Shown here: positions 1 through 8,253 of the stretch, in pieces | Layout: every line of letters begins with the position of its first letter | Numbering within the stretch: position 1 is the stretch's first letter | NCBI GenBank assembly: GCA_021811145.1 | Contig: JAJZPN010000002.1 | Coordinates: 1 to 64,000 of the forward strand | Source of the DNA: Pseudomonadota bacterium | Lineage (GTDB): Bacteria; Pseudomonadota; Gammaproteobacteria; Burkholderiales; Ferrovaceae | DNA: 64,000 nucleotides | Direction: 5' to 3' | Translations under genes and position numbers: made by a program | Notes under the pieces: model-generated | The model's input: the letters and a program-made list of their open reading frames with translations, nothing else | Database searches by the model: none | Told to the model about the DNA's origin: nothing

Positions 1-109
1 AAAGCAATTATTACTTTCACGCGCTGAATTTGATGATTGGCGTAAAGCATTACACGATCTCACTATACAACTAACAAAAGTTGAAAACCAACTGCGTAAC
101 AAAACATGA
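1..109 (+). CDS. ubiJ: UbiJ, C-terminal end (partial)
   Basis: Reading from base 2, an open frame of 35 codons ends in TGA at 107-109. The peptide ends in a charged, heptad-like helix (LSRAEFDDW, then LTKVENQL), as in the tail of the SCP2-family ubiquinone accessory factor UbiJ. It overlaps the ubiB start by ATGA (4 bases), and ubiE-ubiJ-ubiB is the usual order in beta- and gammaproteobacteria. UbiJ helps organise the ubiquinone-synthesis complex. The body of the gene lies left of the window, so the call rests mainly on position and the short tail. Confidence 0.6.
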   Translation, partial: KQLLLSRAEFDDWRKALHDLTIQLTKVENQLRNKT

Positions 110-1635
110 TGCGACTACTTAGAGTTTTTAAAATATTATCTGTTTTTATCCGCTATGGATTAGATGAATTTCTCTTTTCTAAAAATAATTATTCTTATAC
201 AAAACGTATTAGTAAAGGCTTTCTTTTTTGGCGCTCTATTAATACACTACGTGGTAATCGTTTACGTTTAGCACTTGAAACTCTTGGTCCTATTTTTGTT
301 AAATTCGGTCAGGCACTTTCCACACGTCGCGACTTACTCCCACCCGACATTGCTGATGAGTTAGCTCTACTACAAGACAGAGTAGCGCCATTCCCAGGTC
401 TACTTGCAAAAAAAATGCTTGAGGATATTTATCAACGTCCATTAGATAAGGTATTTAAAACCTTTGATATTGAACCAGTAGCAAGCGCTTCTGTGGCCCA
501 GGTCCATTTTGCCACTTTACATACGGGAGAAGAGGTTGCTGTCAAGTTACTCAGGCCTAATGTTCATCAAATGATTGCACGTGATGTGGCACTTCTTTAC
601 AGCATAGCGCATATGATTGAGCGGTTTATTCCTGCCTCACGCCGCTTGCATCCCGTGGAAGTCATACAGGAATTTGAAAAGCATTTAAAAGATGAACTGG
701 ATTTAATGGTGGAAGCCTCTAATGCCAGTCAGTTACGACGCAATTTTGCTGATCGAAGATTACTTATTATTCCAGAGGTGTACTGGGACTATTGCGATAA
801 CTCCGTCATGGTTATGGAACGCATGAATGGTACACCGATCAGCCAAGTAGATAAATTAAGAGCAATGGGTGTTGATATTCCTAAACTTGCTCGTGATGGG
901 GTTGAAATCTTTTTCACGCAAGTGTTTAGAGATGGTTTTTTTCACGCTGACATGCATCCTGGAAATATCCAAGTAGCTGACGATGGACGCTATGTTGGAT
1001 TGGATTTTGGTATCGTTGGCACATTAAATAAAACCGATAAGAATTATTTAGCACAAAATTTTATTGCTTTTTTCCGACGGGATTATGCCCGTGTTGCTCA
1101 AGCACACATTGAAGCGGGATGGGTACCCAAAGATACCCGTCCAGATGAGTTTGAATCTGCCATCCGCTCAGTGTGTGAGCCCATTTTTGATAAGCCTTTA
1201 AAAGATATCTCCTTTGGTAAAGTATTGTTGAGATTATTCCAAGTCTCAAGACGCTTTAACATGGAAGTTCAACCACAGTTAGTGTTATTACAAAAAACAC
1301 TTCTTAATGTGGAAGGTTTAGGTCGTGATTTAGACCCTGAATTAGACCTATGGAAGACAGCTAAACCCTTTTTAGAAAAATGGATGAGTGAACAAATTGG
1401 GATTCGAGGTCTCATCAAAGCGATTAAAAACGAAGGCGGCCAATGGGTAAGTCTGGTTCCGGAATTACCTCGTTTAATTCATCAAAAATTAAATCAAGAC
1501 AATGAAACGCTTAAACTCAATCAAGATATTGAGATGATTAAATCGCAAAACCACAGTTTACAAAGGTGGTTAATGTTAACTTTATTTTTATTAGGTCTAG
1601 TCATAGGTAGCGAAATCGCTCAGTGGCTTGCATAA
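106..1635 (+). CDS. ubiB: Ubiquinone biosynthesis kinase-like protein UbiB
   Basis: This is an atypical protein-kinase-like (ABC1/ADCK) membrane protein needed for ubiquinone synthesis, probably as an ATPase that helps extract lipid intermediates. At 509 aa it is close to the family length. The family's KxGQ motif is seen as KFGQ at residues 66-69, followed by the AVKLLRP strand near 146, the ADMHPGN catalytic loop and the LDFGIVG magnesium-binding motif. The last 20 or so residues form a hydrophobic membrane anchor. The start ATGATG overlaps the ubiJ stop, so the two are translationally coupled. An intrinsic terminator follows 5 bases after the stop. Confidence 0.95.
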   Translation: MMRLLRVFKILSVFIRYGLDEFLFSKNNYSYTKRISKGFLFWRSINTLRGNRLRLALETLGPIFVKFGQALSTRRDLLPPDIADELALLQDRVAPFPGLLAKKMLEDIYQRPLDKVFKTFDIEPVASASVAQVHFATLHTGEEVAVKLLRPNVHQMIARDVALLYSIAHMIERFIPASRRLHPVEVIQEFEKHLKDELDLMVEASNASQLRRNFADRRLLIIPEVYWDYCDNSVMVMERMNGTPISQVDKLRAMGVDIPKLARDGVEIFFTQVFRDGFFHADMHPGNIQVADDGRYVGLDFGIVGTLNKTDKNYLAQNFIAFFRRDYARVAQAHIEAGWVPKDTRPDEFESAIRSVCEPIFDKPLKDISFGKVLLRLFQVSRRFNMEVQPQLVLLQKTLLNVEGLGRDLDPELDLWKTAKPFLEKWMSEQIGIRGLIKAIKNEGGQWVSLVPELPRLIHQKLNQDNETLKLNQDIEMIKSQNHSLQRWLMLTLFLLGLVIGSEIAQWLA

Positions 1636-1664
1636 AAAAGCCCCGCTCAAAGCGGGGCTTTTAT
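1636..1664. terminator. Bidirectional intrinsic terminator between ubiB and livF
   Basis: An 8-bp GC-rich stem, GCCCCGCT / AGCGGGGC, closes a 3-base loop (CAA). It is flanked by an A-run on the left and a T-run on the right, so it can end transcription from both the ubiB side (plus) and the convergent liv operon (minus). Confidence 0.9.
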
Positions 1665-1683
1665 CTTAACAAAAGACAATTAA

Positions 1684-2412
1684 TTAATGTCCACCGCCTA
1701 GATAAGCTGCAACCACCTTAGGATCATTTTGTAGATCTTTAGCAGGTCCATGAACGGCAATCTTACCGTTTTCCATAACGTATCCATAGTCAGCCACTGC
1801 TAACGCTGCTGCAGCAAACTGCTCCACTAACAGCATAGTAATGCCCTGCTCTTTTAGTCTATTGATAATATGAAAAACTTCATCAACTAAAATGGGTGCC
1901 AAACCAAGTGACGGTTCATCTAACAACAATACCTCAGGGTTAAGCATTAATGCACGAGCCATAGCTAACATCTGCTGCTCCCCACCTGATAAAGTACCAG
2001 CTAACTGGTGTTGTCTTTCACGCAGACGTGGGAACAAATCCAATGCCCGATCAAGATCACTTGAAACATCTCCCTTGGGTCTTCCTCCACCCATTGATAA
2101 ACGGGTAAAAGCACCTAATAAAAGGTTATCCATAATGGACTGAGTCGGAAACACTTTTCTGCCCTCAGGAGAGTGCGCAAGGCCTAACTTGGCGATTCTA
2201 TGTGAAGGCAGTCCAGCTATATTTTTTCCACTCAATACCACTTGCCCTGAAGCAGGTTTAATCATGCCACTAATTGCACGCATTGTTGTGGTTTTACCTG
2301 CACCATTGGAGCCAATAAGCGTGACAACTTTACCTTTGGGAACAGTTAAAGAAATATCATGTAAAACTTGTACCTGTCCGTATGATGCTTTTAGATTACG
2401 TACTTCTAACAT
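1684..2412 (-). CDS. livF: Branched-chain amino-acid ABC transporter ATPase LivF
   Basis: This is one of two cytoplasmic ATPases that power import of leucine, isoleucine and valine or related amides. Walker A is GSNGAGKTT (residues 34-42), the signature is LSGGEQQ, Walker B is LLLDEPS and the switch region is LLVEQ. The length of 242 aa is typical of LivF. It is the last gene of livK-livH-livMG-livF, 17 bases after livMG, and ends just before the shared terminator. All ATPase motifs are intact. The actual substrate cannot be told from the ATPase. Confidence 0.93.
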   Translation of the reverse strand: MLEVRNLKASYGQVQVLHDISLTVPKGKVVTLIGSNGAGKTTTMRAISGMIKPASGQVVLSGKNIAGLPSHRIAKLGLAHSPEGRKVFPTQSIMDNLLLGAFTRLSMGGGRPKGDVSSDLDRALDLFPRLRERQHQLAGTLSGGEQQMLAMARALMLNPEVLLLDEPSLGLAPILVDEVFHIINRLKEQGITMLLVEQFAAAALAVADYGYVMENGKIAVHGPAKDLQNDPKVVAAYLGGGH

Positions 2413-2429
2413 AATTACATTCTCTCTAT

Positions 2430-4364
2430 TTAACTGGCCTGACTGCCCAAATATGCCTCAATCACTTTCGGATTGCTTTGAACTTCCTGTGGCTTACCTT
2501 CAGCAATTTTCTGGCCAAAATCAAGCACCGACACGTTATCGCAGATACCCATAACCACATCCATATGATGCTCAATAAGAATCACTGTAATACCGTGCTC
2601 TTTAATTTTACGAATAATATCGATCAAATCTGTAATTTCGGGTGGAGTCAGTCCTGCAGCAGGTTCATCTAATAATAATAAGGCAGGATTCAACCCTAAT
2701 GCGCGACCAATCTCAAGTAATCTTTGGCGACCATAAGGAAGATTGCGAGCTTCTTCATTAATGAATGACTCCAATCCTACAAACTTTAGAATACTCGCTG
2801 CACGCTCTCTAGCTTGTTGTTCCTCTCTTCTATAACGGGGAGTTTGGAGTAAAACATCAAGTAAGTTTGAGCGATAAGTATGGTGTAGTCCCACCATGAC
2901 GTTTTCGAGCGCAGTCATTTCGCCAAACAATTGCAAGTTTTGGAATGTACGAGCAATACCTTTTAGCGCAATATCTGCGGGTTTATTACCGGAAATTACT
3001 TTTTCGTCAAAAGAAACCGTCCCTGAAGTAGGTGTATAAATCCCTGTTAACACGTTCATCATTGTGGATTTACCTGAACCGTTAGGTCCGATAAGCCCAT
3101 GAATCGTCCCTTTGAAAACGGTCAAATCAACTTCGTTCAATGCTTTCAAACCACCAAATTGCATCAGAATTTTCTTGGCTGATAATAAATCAGCTGAAGC
3201 CAAAGTCTTACCTTCAACCGCATGAGCTAACTCTTTATTTGGATCAATTTTAATGAGTGAGCGCGCAACCCATTCTGGTTTAAAGTGGCCAATCACACTT
3301 CTAATCCAACCCACAATACCATTTTGTAAGTAGTACACCACAAACAAGATTAAGCAGCCAAATATAGTAATTCGCCAATTGGTCATGTCTTGTAGACGAT
3401 AAGCACTGGTAACCAATACACTTACTGCTACCACAGGGATAATCAGTGGTTTAATGGTTCTCTGACCTGAAATAAAGTGCTTCAGAACAAAAATAATGAC
3501 GCCAGCCACAGCCGCTAGAGACAAATCTCTAAATAAGCCGATATCATCGAGTAAGTTAGGTAATAAAACGACAATCGTTGCTCCAACGATAGGTCCAAGA
3601 CGTGTTTTTCTGCCACCCATAATAATGGCTAGCAAGAATAAAATAGTTAAATCAAAGTTAAATGTATTGGGAGCAATATATAGTTCATTGAAGGTAAATA
3701 AACTTCCTGCAAAACCAGCAATACCGGCACTAATAACAAAGGCAAATACTTTGTATTTGTAAACGCTAACGCCCATACAGTCAGAAGCCACAGGACTACC
3801 TCTTAAGGCCTCAAAAGCACGGCCATAATGAGATTTAAGAATTCGCCCTACTAATAACATTGATAACAAGAGAACAGTAATGACAACGTAGTAATAACCT
3901 TGCTCATTCAAGCTTTTACCAAATAAAACGGGTTGTTGAATAGTGATACCAAGAGGACCGTTAGTTAAAAAGTCCATTTCGTTAATTAAAATTTGCGCAA
4001 TGGTGCCAAAAGCCAAAGTCACCATAGCCAAATACGGGCCTGTTACACGGAGTGCTGGTAGGGCTAACAAAAGACCGAATAGGGCAGTTACAAAAATACT
4101 GGCTATATCGCCAATGTAAAAAGGCACGCCAAAACGCCAGCTTAAGATACCCGTAGTGTAAGCACCAATACCAAAAAGACCAGCGTGAGCTAGAGATACT
4201 TCACCAGTATAGCCAACCACAATATCTAATCCAAACAGCAACACAGCATAGATAGCAATCAGAGCCATTTGGTGAACGTAATATTCGTTATCACCTAAAA
4301 GTGTTGGAATAAGGAATAAAACCCCAATAGCTATGATCGAAATAAGAACTTTAAATAACTTCAT
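2430..4364 (-). CDS. livM: Fused LivM permease-LivG ATPase
   Basis: A single 644-aa frame joins the membrane permease LivM (about residues 1-300, many hydrophobic helices, family motif GYTGEVSLAHAGLFGIGAY) to the ATPase LivG. LivG starts at about residue 390 and has Walker A GPNGSGKST, an FQ Q-loop (TFQNLQLF), signature NLPYGRQR, Walker B LLLLDEPA and H-loop IEHH. The signature NLPYGRQR replaces LSGGQ, as is usual in LivG. Between the domains lie extra hydrophobic segments and a linker. The neighbours supply LivK, LivH and LivF, so the importer is complete. Fusion fixes the 1:1 ratio of permease to ATPase and also occurs in other betaproteobacteria. Confidence 0.92.
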   Translation of the reverse strand: MKLFKVLISIIAIGVLFLIPTLLGDNEYYVHQMALIAIYAVLLFGLDIVVGYTGEVSLAHAGLFGIGAYTTGILSWRFGVPFYIGDIASIFVTALFGLLLALPALRVTGPYLAMVTLAFGTIAQILINEMDFLTNGPLGITIQQPVLFGKSLNEQGYYYVVITVLLLSMLLVGRILKSHYGRAFEALRGSPVASDCMGVSVYKYKVFAFVISAGIAGFAGSLFTFNELYIAPNTFNFDLTILFLLAIIMGGRKTRLGPIVGATIVVLLPNLLDDIGLFRDLSLAAVAGVIIFVLKHFISGQRTIKPLIIPVVAVSVLVTSAYRLQDMTNWRITIFGCLILFVVYYLQNGIVGWIRSVIGHFKPEWVARSLIKIDPNKELAHAVEGKTLASADLLSAKKILMQFGGLKALNEVDLTVFKGTIHGLIGPNGSGKSTMMNVLTGIYTPTSGTVSFDEKVISGNKPADIALKGIARTFQNLQLFGEMTALENVMVGLHHTYRSNLLDVLLQTPRYRREEQQARERAASILKFVGLESFINEEARNLPYGRQRLLEIGRALGLNPALLLLDEPAAGLTPPEITDLIDIIRKIKEHGITVILIEHHMDVVMGICDNVSVLDFGQKIAEGKPQEVQSNPKVIEAYLGSQAS

Positions 4365-4366
4365 AT

Positions 4367-5257
4367 TTATACCTTCTTAATAGCTGTCTTACCAAATAGA
4401 CCACTGGGTTTAATTGCAAGAACAAGTAAAAGTAAAACCAAACCTGGAACATCTTTGTAACCAGTTGAAAGATAAAAGCCTGTTGTGGTTTCTGCTATAC
4501 CAAGCAAAATACCACCAACGATAATACCCATACCAGAATTCAAACCGCCGATGATGGCCACAGCAAACGCTTTTAACCCGAGAACAGCCCCCATTGAAGC
4601 ACCTGTTAATGTAATAGGAGCGATTAGTACACCTGCAAATGCGGCTGACATAGAGGATAGAGCGTAAGAGAAGGTTATCACCATACGGGTATTGATTCCC
4701 ATTAAACCGGCAGCATCGCGATCACTCGCTGTTGCAACAACAGCCTTGCCATAAATTGTTTTTCTATTAAATAACTCAACTAATACCATCATTAACAAAG
4801 CACCCACATCCACCATTAACTCCATGGGGAGTACGCTTGCGCCAAAGATATGTAAAGGAGTAGAAGAAATAGGTGAGGGAAAAGGCATATCATCCTTACC
4901 CCAAATATTCTCAGCAACGTTTCTAAAAATAATACCCAAAGCGATGGTGGACATAATCCAACCAAACTCTGATTTGGTCTTGATAGCAGGGCGAACGCCC
5001 ACAGCCTCAACAACCATCCCTTGGAATGCGCCAAAAATCAATACAGCAGGAATCATCAACCAGTAGTTAAGGTAAGGGCCACCCATTACATCACCAGCGA
5101 GTGATAAGCCAAACATGGCACCTAACATTAACGCCTCTCCCTGACCAAAGTTCAATGTTCCAGAGGTAGCAAATGTTGATTGATAACCGAAAGCAACTAC
5201 AGCGTAAATCATGCCTAGTGCCACACCACTTAGTATTAATTGCAGCAATATTTCCAT
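4367..5257 (-). CDS. livH: Branched-chain amino-acid ABC transporter permease LivH
   Basis: This is the second transmembrane subunit of the importer. It opens with MEILLQLILSGVALG, the classical LivH beginning, and contains GYQSTFATSGTLNFGQGE and several hydrophobic helices. I chose the ATG at 5257 (296 aa), which has AGGA 8 bases upstream. The frame stays open 66 bases further back, but that stretch is the livK-livH hairpin and encodes no LivH-like sequence. Two bases separate it from livMG, indicating tight coupling. Confidence 0.93.
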   Translation of the reverse strand: MEILLQLILSGVALGMIYAVVAFGYQSTFATSGTLNFGQGEALMLGAMFGLSLAGDVMGGPYLNYWLMIPAVLIFGAFQGMVVEAVGVRPAIKTKSEFGWIMSTIALGIIFRNVAENIWGKDDMPFPSPISSTPLHIFGASVLPMELMVDVGALLMMVLVELFNRKTIYGKAVVATASDRDAAGLMGINTRMVITFSYALSSMSAAFAGVLIAPITLTGASMGAVLGLKAFAVAIIGGLNSGMGIIVGGILLGIAETTTGFYLSTGYKDVPGLVLLLLVLAIKPSGLFGKTAIKKV

Positions 5258-5292
5258 GAGAAATCCTAATTGATAGTCATTCTGAAAACTTA

Positions 5293-5324
5293 AATGGTGT
5301 TTCACTGAGTAGTGAAACACCATT
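5293..5324 (-). promoter_or_regulatory. Hairpin between livK and livH (attenuating or RNA-stabilising)
   Basis: A perfect 14-bp inverted repeat (AATGGTGTTTCACT / AGTGAAACACCATT) has a 4-base loop and lies in the 82-base gap after livK. On the transcribed minus strand the stem is followed by only an interrupted U-stretch (TTAAGTTTTC). It therefore looks like a leaky terminator or a 3' stabiliser that lets the binding protein be made in excess over the membrane genes. The role is inferred from structure and position. Confidence 0.75.
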
Positions 5325-5339
5325 AAGCTCTAGATCAAA

Positions 5340-6536
5340 TTAATGACCTTTTTTGTCACTTTCGTACGCGTATACAACAAAACCATCTTTCACTTCACCC
5401 ATCACTGTATCTTTCACGTCAATGGCTTCGTGATTGGTACTGGTGAAAGGATGATCATAGGTTGTTACTACACCATTCACTTTAGTGTTTAAGTTTTCTA
5501 AAGCTTGTTGGATTTTAGCACTATCGGCAGATCCAGCCTGTTTAATTGCCGCAGCCAATACATACATTGAATCGTACCCTTGAGCTGCAGAAACAGGTGA
5601 TGGGATACGATCGTGAGCTGGATGATAGGCTTTAATGTATGCGTTAATAAACTCTTTACGCTTTGGAGTGTTTGGCTCCTGAATAAAGGTTTGTGGCATA
5701 CGAGCACCTTCGCCATTCTTACCAGCATTATCAATGTAGTTGGCCATGGATAATGTCCAGCTACCGATCATGGGTACTTTCCAGCCTAGTTTTGCCATAC
5801 CGTTTGCAATTTGAGCTAACTCAGGGCCAATACCGTAAGTTAAGATCGCCTGCGCACCCGCTTCTTTTGCTCTTAATAATTGCGCGGTCATGTCAGTATC
5901 TTTAATATTGAATTTCTCTTCAGCAACTGGCTTCATGCCACGTGCTGCCAATGCCTTTTCCAAATCTTGGCGTCCCAACTGACCGTAATTGGTGGAATCT
6001 GCAAGAATTGCAACTTTAGTGAATTTACGTTTTACAACAGCCTCTTCAACAATCATATGTGATTGAATTTTGTCACTTGCCGCAATTCTAAAAATGTAAT
6101 TCTTTGGGTATTTAGGAGGCAAAAACTGTTGCGTAATAATGCTACCTGTTGCCACATTATCAATCACAGGAATTTTCGCCTGTTGATAGAAACGCTGAGA
6201 AGCTAAAGCAACACCTGTGTTAATAAAACCAAGAGTGGCCACCACATGCTCACGATTAATTAAGTCTTGCGTAACTTGAACGCCACGCTCATTTTTAGCT
6301 TCATCATCACGCTCAACGAGTTCGATTTTACGGCCTAATATACCGCCAGCTTTATTGATCTCATCTGCAGCTAACTTAACACCATCGCGCATTGAAATAC
6401 CCATCGGCGATGATCCACCGCTTAATGGGCCAGAAACACCTATTTTAATGGTATCAGCAGCCTGGGCTGATAAGGTTAATGCAACTAATGAAGCACCAAT
6501 AACTGGTTTAATCCAGCGTGGTTTAATCATATGCAT
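5340..6536 (-). CDS. livK: Periplasmic branched-chain amino-acid binding protein LivK/LivJ
   Basis: This is the solute-binding protein that delivers substrate to LivH/LivM. A Sec signal peptide (about residues 1-26, ending AQA before ADTIKIG) is followed by a type-1 periplasmic-binding fold with motifs GPLSGGSSPMG, AADEINKAGGI and GYDSMYVLA. The mature form is about 370 aa. The start at 6536 has GAGGAG 6 bases upstream. It is the first gene of the operon and is followed by a strong hairpin. ABC binding proteins of this family take leucine-type amino acids, amides or short-chain ligands; the ligand is not predictable here. Confidence 0.9.
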   Translation of the reverse strand: MHMIKPRWIKPVIGASLVALTLSAQAADTIKIGVSGPLSGGSSPMGISMRDGVKLAADEINKAGGILGRKIELVERDDEAKNERGVQVTQDLINREHVVATLGFINTGVALASQRFYQQAKIPVIDNVATGSIITQQFLPPKYPKNYIFRIAASDKIQSHMIVEEAVVKRKFTKVAILADSTNYGQLGRQDLEKALAARGMKPVAEEKFNIKDTDMTAQLLRAKEAGAQAILTYGIGPELAQIANGMAKLGWKVPMIGSWTLSMANYIDNAGKNGEGARMPQTFIQEPNTPKRKEFINAYIKAYHPAHDRIPSPVSAAQGYDSMYVLAAAIKQAGSADSAKIQQALENLNTKVNGVVTTYDHPFTSTNHEAIDVKDTVMGEVKDGFVVYAYESDKKGH

Positions 6537-6576
6537 GTTAAACTCCTCTTATATGTTTTAAGCAATAATTAACATA

Positions 6577-6600
6577 TCATGAATAAACAATTGTTCATGA
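6577..6600. promoter_or_regulatory. Nested dyad upstream of livK (possible operator)
   Basis: TCATGAA at 6577-6583 and TTCATGA at 6594-6600 form perfect 7-bp arms 10 bases apart. A second palindrome, AACAATTGTT (6586-6595), sits inside. The site is about 40 bases upstream of the livK start in the divergent gap to the next gene, where a repressor or activator would bind. No regulator gene is adjacent, so the binder is unknown. Confidence 0.4.
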
Positions 6601-6677
6601 TCGCCCAACATTCTAACACGGGCTCAACAACCCGCAAACTAATCTTTAACATCATTAACTGGCAAAGGAAAGGTCTT

Positions 6678-7199
6678 ATGATTTTTAAATTAGGCAATAA
6701 AACCCCCAACCTTCACCCCAAGTCATATATTCACGAAAGTGCCGTCCTTATTGGTTCCGTCACTTTAGCTGAACAATCAAGCGTATGGTGCAATGCAACA
6801 TTAAGGGCTGATAATGAGCCAATAACCATAGGTAATAGGACCAATATACAAGATGGTGCTGTACTCCATACCGACCCTGGTATGCCAATTGTTATTGAAG
6901 AGGGAGTAAGTGTTGGGCATTTAGCCATGCTACATGGCTGTCATATTGGAAAAAACTCATTAATCGGCATTAAAGCAGTGATACTAAATGGGGCAAAAAT
7001 TGGCCAAAACTGCTTAATTGGCGCCAATGCACTCATCACAGAAGGCAAAATTATCCCTGATGGATCCCTTGTTATCGGTAGCCCTGGAAAAGTAATACGA
7101 ACACTCACGTCAGAAGAAATTGATGCATTGAACAAGAATGCGGAGAGTTATGTTAATAGATCTCTACTTTACCAAACCGAATTAACTCAGATAAAGTAA
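6678..7199 (+). CDS. Gamma-carbonic-anhydrase family hexapeptide protein
   Basis: A left-handed beta-helix protein (173 aa) of the YrdA/PaaY/gamma-carbonic-anhydrase family, usually a trimeric zinc enzyme. Repeats of the hexapeptide type run through the middle (SVGHLAMLHG, NSLIGIKAVIL, NCLIGANALI). The three expected metal histidines are visible in LHTD and GHLAMLH. I chose the ATG at 6678, preceded by AAAGG. The longer open frame to 6579 shows no family sequence. It is followed by a small hydrolase after 4 bases. Which reaction it catalyses in the cell is uncertain, as many family members are not efficient anhydrases. Confidence 0.85.
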   Translation: MIFKLGNKTPNLHPKSYIHESAVLIGSVTLAEQSSVWCNATLRADNEPITIGNRTNIQDGAVLHTDPGMPIVIEEGVSVGHLAMLHGCHIGKNSLIGIKAVILNGAKIGQNCLIGANALITEGKIIPDGSLVIGSPGKVIRTLTSEEIDALNKNAESYVNRSLLYQTELTQIK

Positions 7200-7203
7200 T
7201 TGT

Positions 7204-7812
7204 ATGCCATACAAAGAATTATTTTTATTTCAAGCAGCGCATGGCGCGCTTGAAACTCTGATCGAATTACCTGATAGAGAACCCCCTGTTGCTCTTGCAT
7301 TCATAGCTCACCCCCATCCCCTGCATGGCGGAACAATGCAAAATAAAGTAACACAAACTCTTACCACCACTTTTTTAAGACATGGCTGTGTTTGTATCAG
7401 AATGAATTTTCGAGGAGTAGGAAAGAGCGCAGGAACATTTGACCATGGGCAAGGAGAGACCGACGATTGGCTGTTACTCATCCATCATTTTAAACAGCGC
7501 TACCCTAATCTTCCTATATACTACGCAGGGTTTTCATTTGGCGCTTTTGTTATGAGCCAGGTTAACTTAATTGAAGCTTGCGATAAAATGGTATTAGTTG
7601 GAACACCATGCGGAAATTTTCCTGTGGCCAAAGTACCGGATAATACGTTAATAATACACGGCGAACTGGATGAGACCATTCCTTTGCCCCCTGTTATGGA
7701 TTGGGCTAGAGAGCACCAATTAGCAATTGTGGTGGTAGCTGGGGCGGATCATTTTTTTCATCACCGATTAACGATGATTCGTGATTGGGTTACACAATGT
7801 TTTTTTTCTTAG
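7204..7812 (+). CDS. Small alpha/beta hydrolase
   Basis: A 202-aa alpha/beta-fold hydrolase of the COG2945-like group. The nucleophile elbow GFSFGAF, a later aspartate in HGELDETIPL and a histidine in AGADHFF make the expected Ser-Asp-His triad. The oxyanion region is HPHPLHGGTMQNKV. There is no signal peptide, so it is cytoplasmic. It lies 4 bases after the gamma-carbonic-anhydrase-like gene and 9 before hemJ. The substrate is unknown; esterase or thioesterase activity is the family expectation. Confidence 0.8.
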   Translation: MPYKELFLFQAAHGALETLIELPDREPPVALAFIAHPHPLHGGTMQNKVTQTLTTTFLRHGCVCIRMNFRGVGKSAGTFDHGQGETDDWLLLIHHFKQRYPNLPIYYAGFSFGAFVMSQVNLIEACDKMVLVGTPCGNFPVAKVPDNTLIIHGELDETIPLPPVMDWAREHQLAIVVVAGADHFFHHRLTMIRDWVTQCFFS

Positions 7813-7821
7813 AGGATTGAT

Positions 7822-8244
7822 ATGTCTTTTTTAACACTTAAATCAATACATGTCATTTTAATGGTTACTTGGTTTGCTGGTTTGTTTTATTTACCAAGAT
7901 TATATGTTTATCACGCCATGCTTGATAATGACCCGAAAGGTGACGAACGCTTCAAAATCATGGAAAGAAAATTATTCTGGGGCATCATGACTCCTGGAGG
8001 GATCCTAACAGTCGCTACTGGGTTAACCATGGTTTTTGTCTATCATGATATTGGCGTATGGCTACATATCAAACTTACACTCGTTGCACTACTTATTTTC
8101 TATCACATCTGGTGCGGAAAATTATTAAACGATTTTAAATACAACCGTAATCAACGTAGCCATGTATGGTACAGATGGTTTAACGAATTTCCCGTTGTCA
8201 TCTTAATTCCTATCGTTTTCCTGGTAATTTATAAACCCTTCTAA
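7822..8244 (+). CDS. hemJ: Protoporphyrinogen oxidase HemJ
   Basis: A 140-aa membrane protein of the HemJ/UPF0093 family, which oxidises protoporphyrinogen IX to protoporphyrin IX in haem synthesis in bacteria without HemY or HemG. The family start KSIHVILMVTWFAGLFYLPRL, with its conserved histidine at residue 10, is present. So are the ERKLFWGIMTPGG stretch and the conserved lysine in HIKLTLV. Four hydrophobic helices can be seen. AGAGGATTG supplies the ribosome site. No other haem gene is in the window, so context adds little. Confidence 0.85.
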   Translation: MSFLTLKSIHVILMVTWFAGLFYLPRLYVYHAMLDNDPKGDERFKIMERKLFWGIMTPGGILTVATGLTMVFVYHDIGVWLHIKLTLVALLIFYHIWCGKLLNDFKYNRNQRSHVWYRWFNEFPVVILIPIVFLVIYKPF

Positions 8245-8253
8245 AAATCATAC

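Noticed and set aside
4367-5323. Longer livH frame opening at 5323
   Set aside because: The extra 22 codons are the hairpin after livK and do not resemble LivH; the ATG at 5257 has a ribosome site and the classical LivH beginning.
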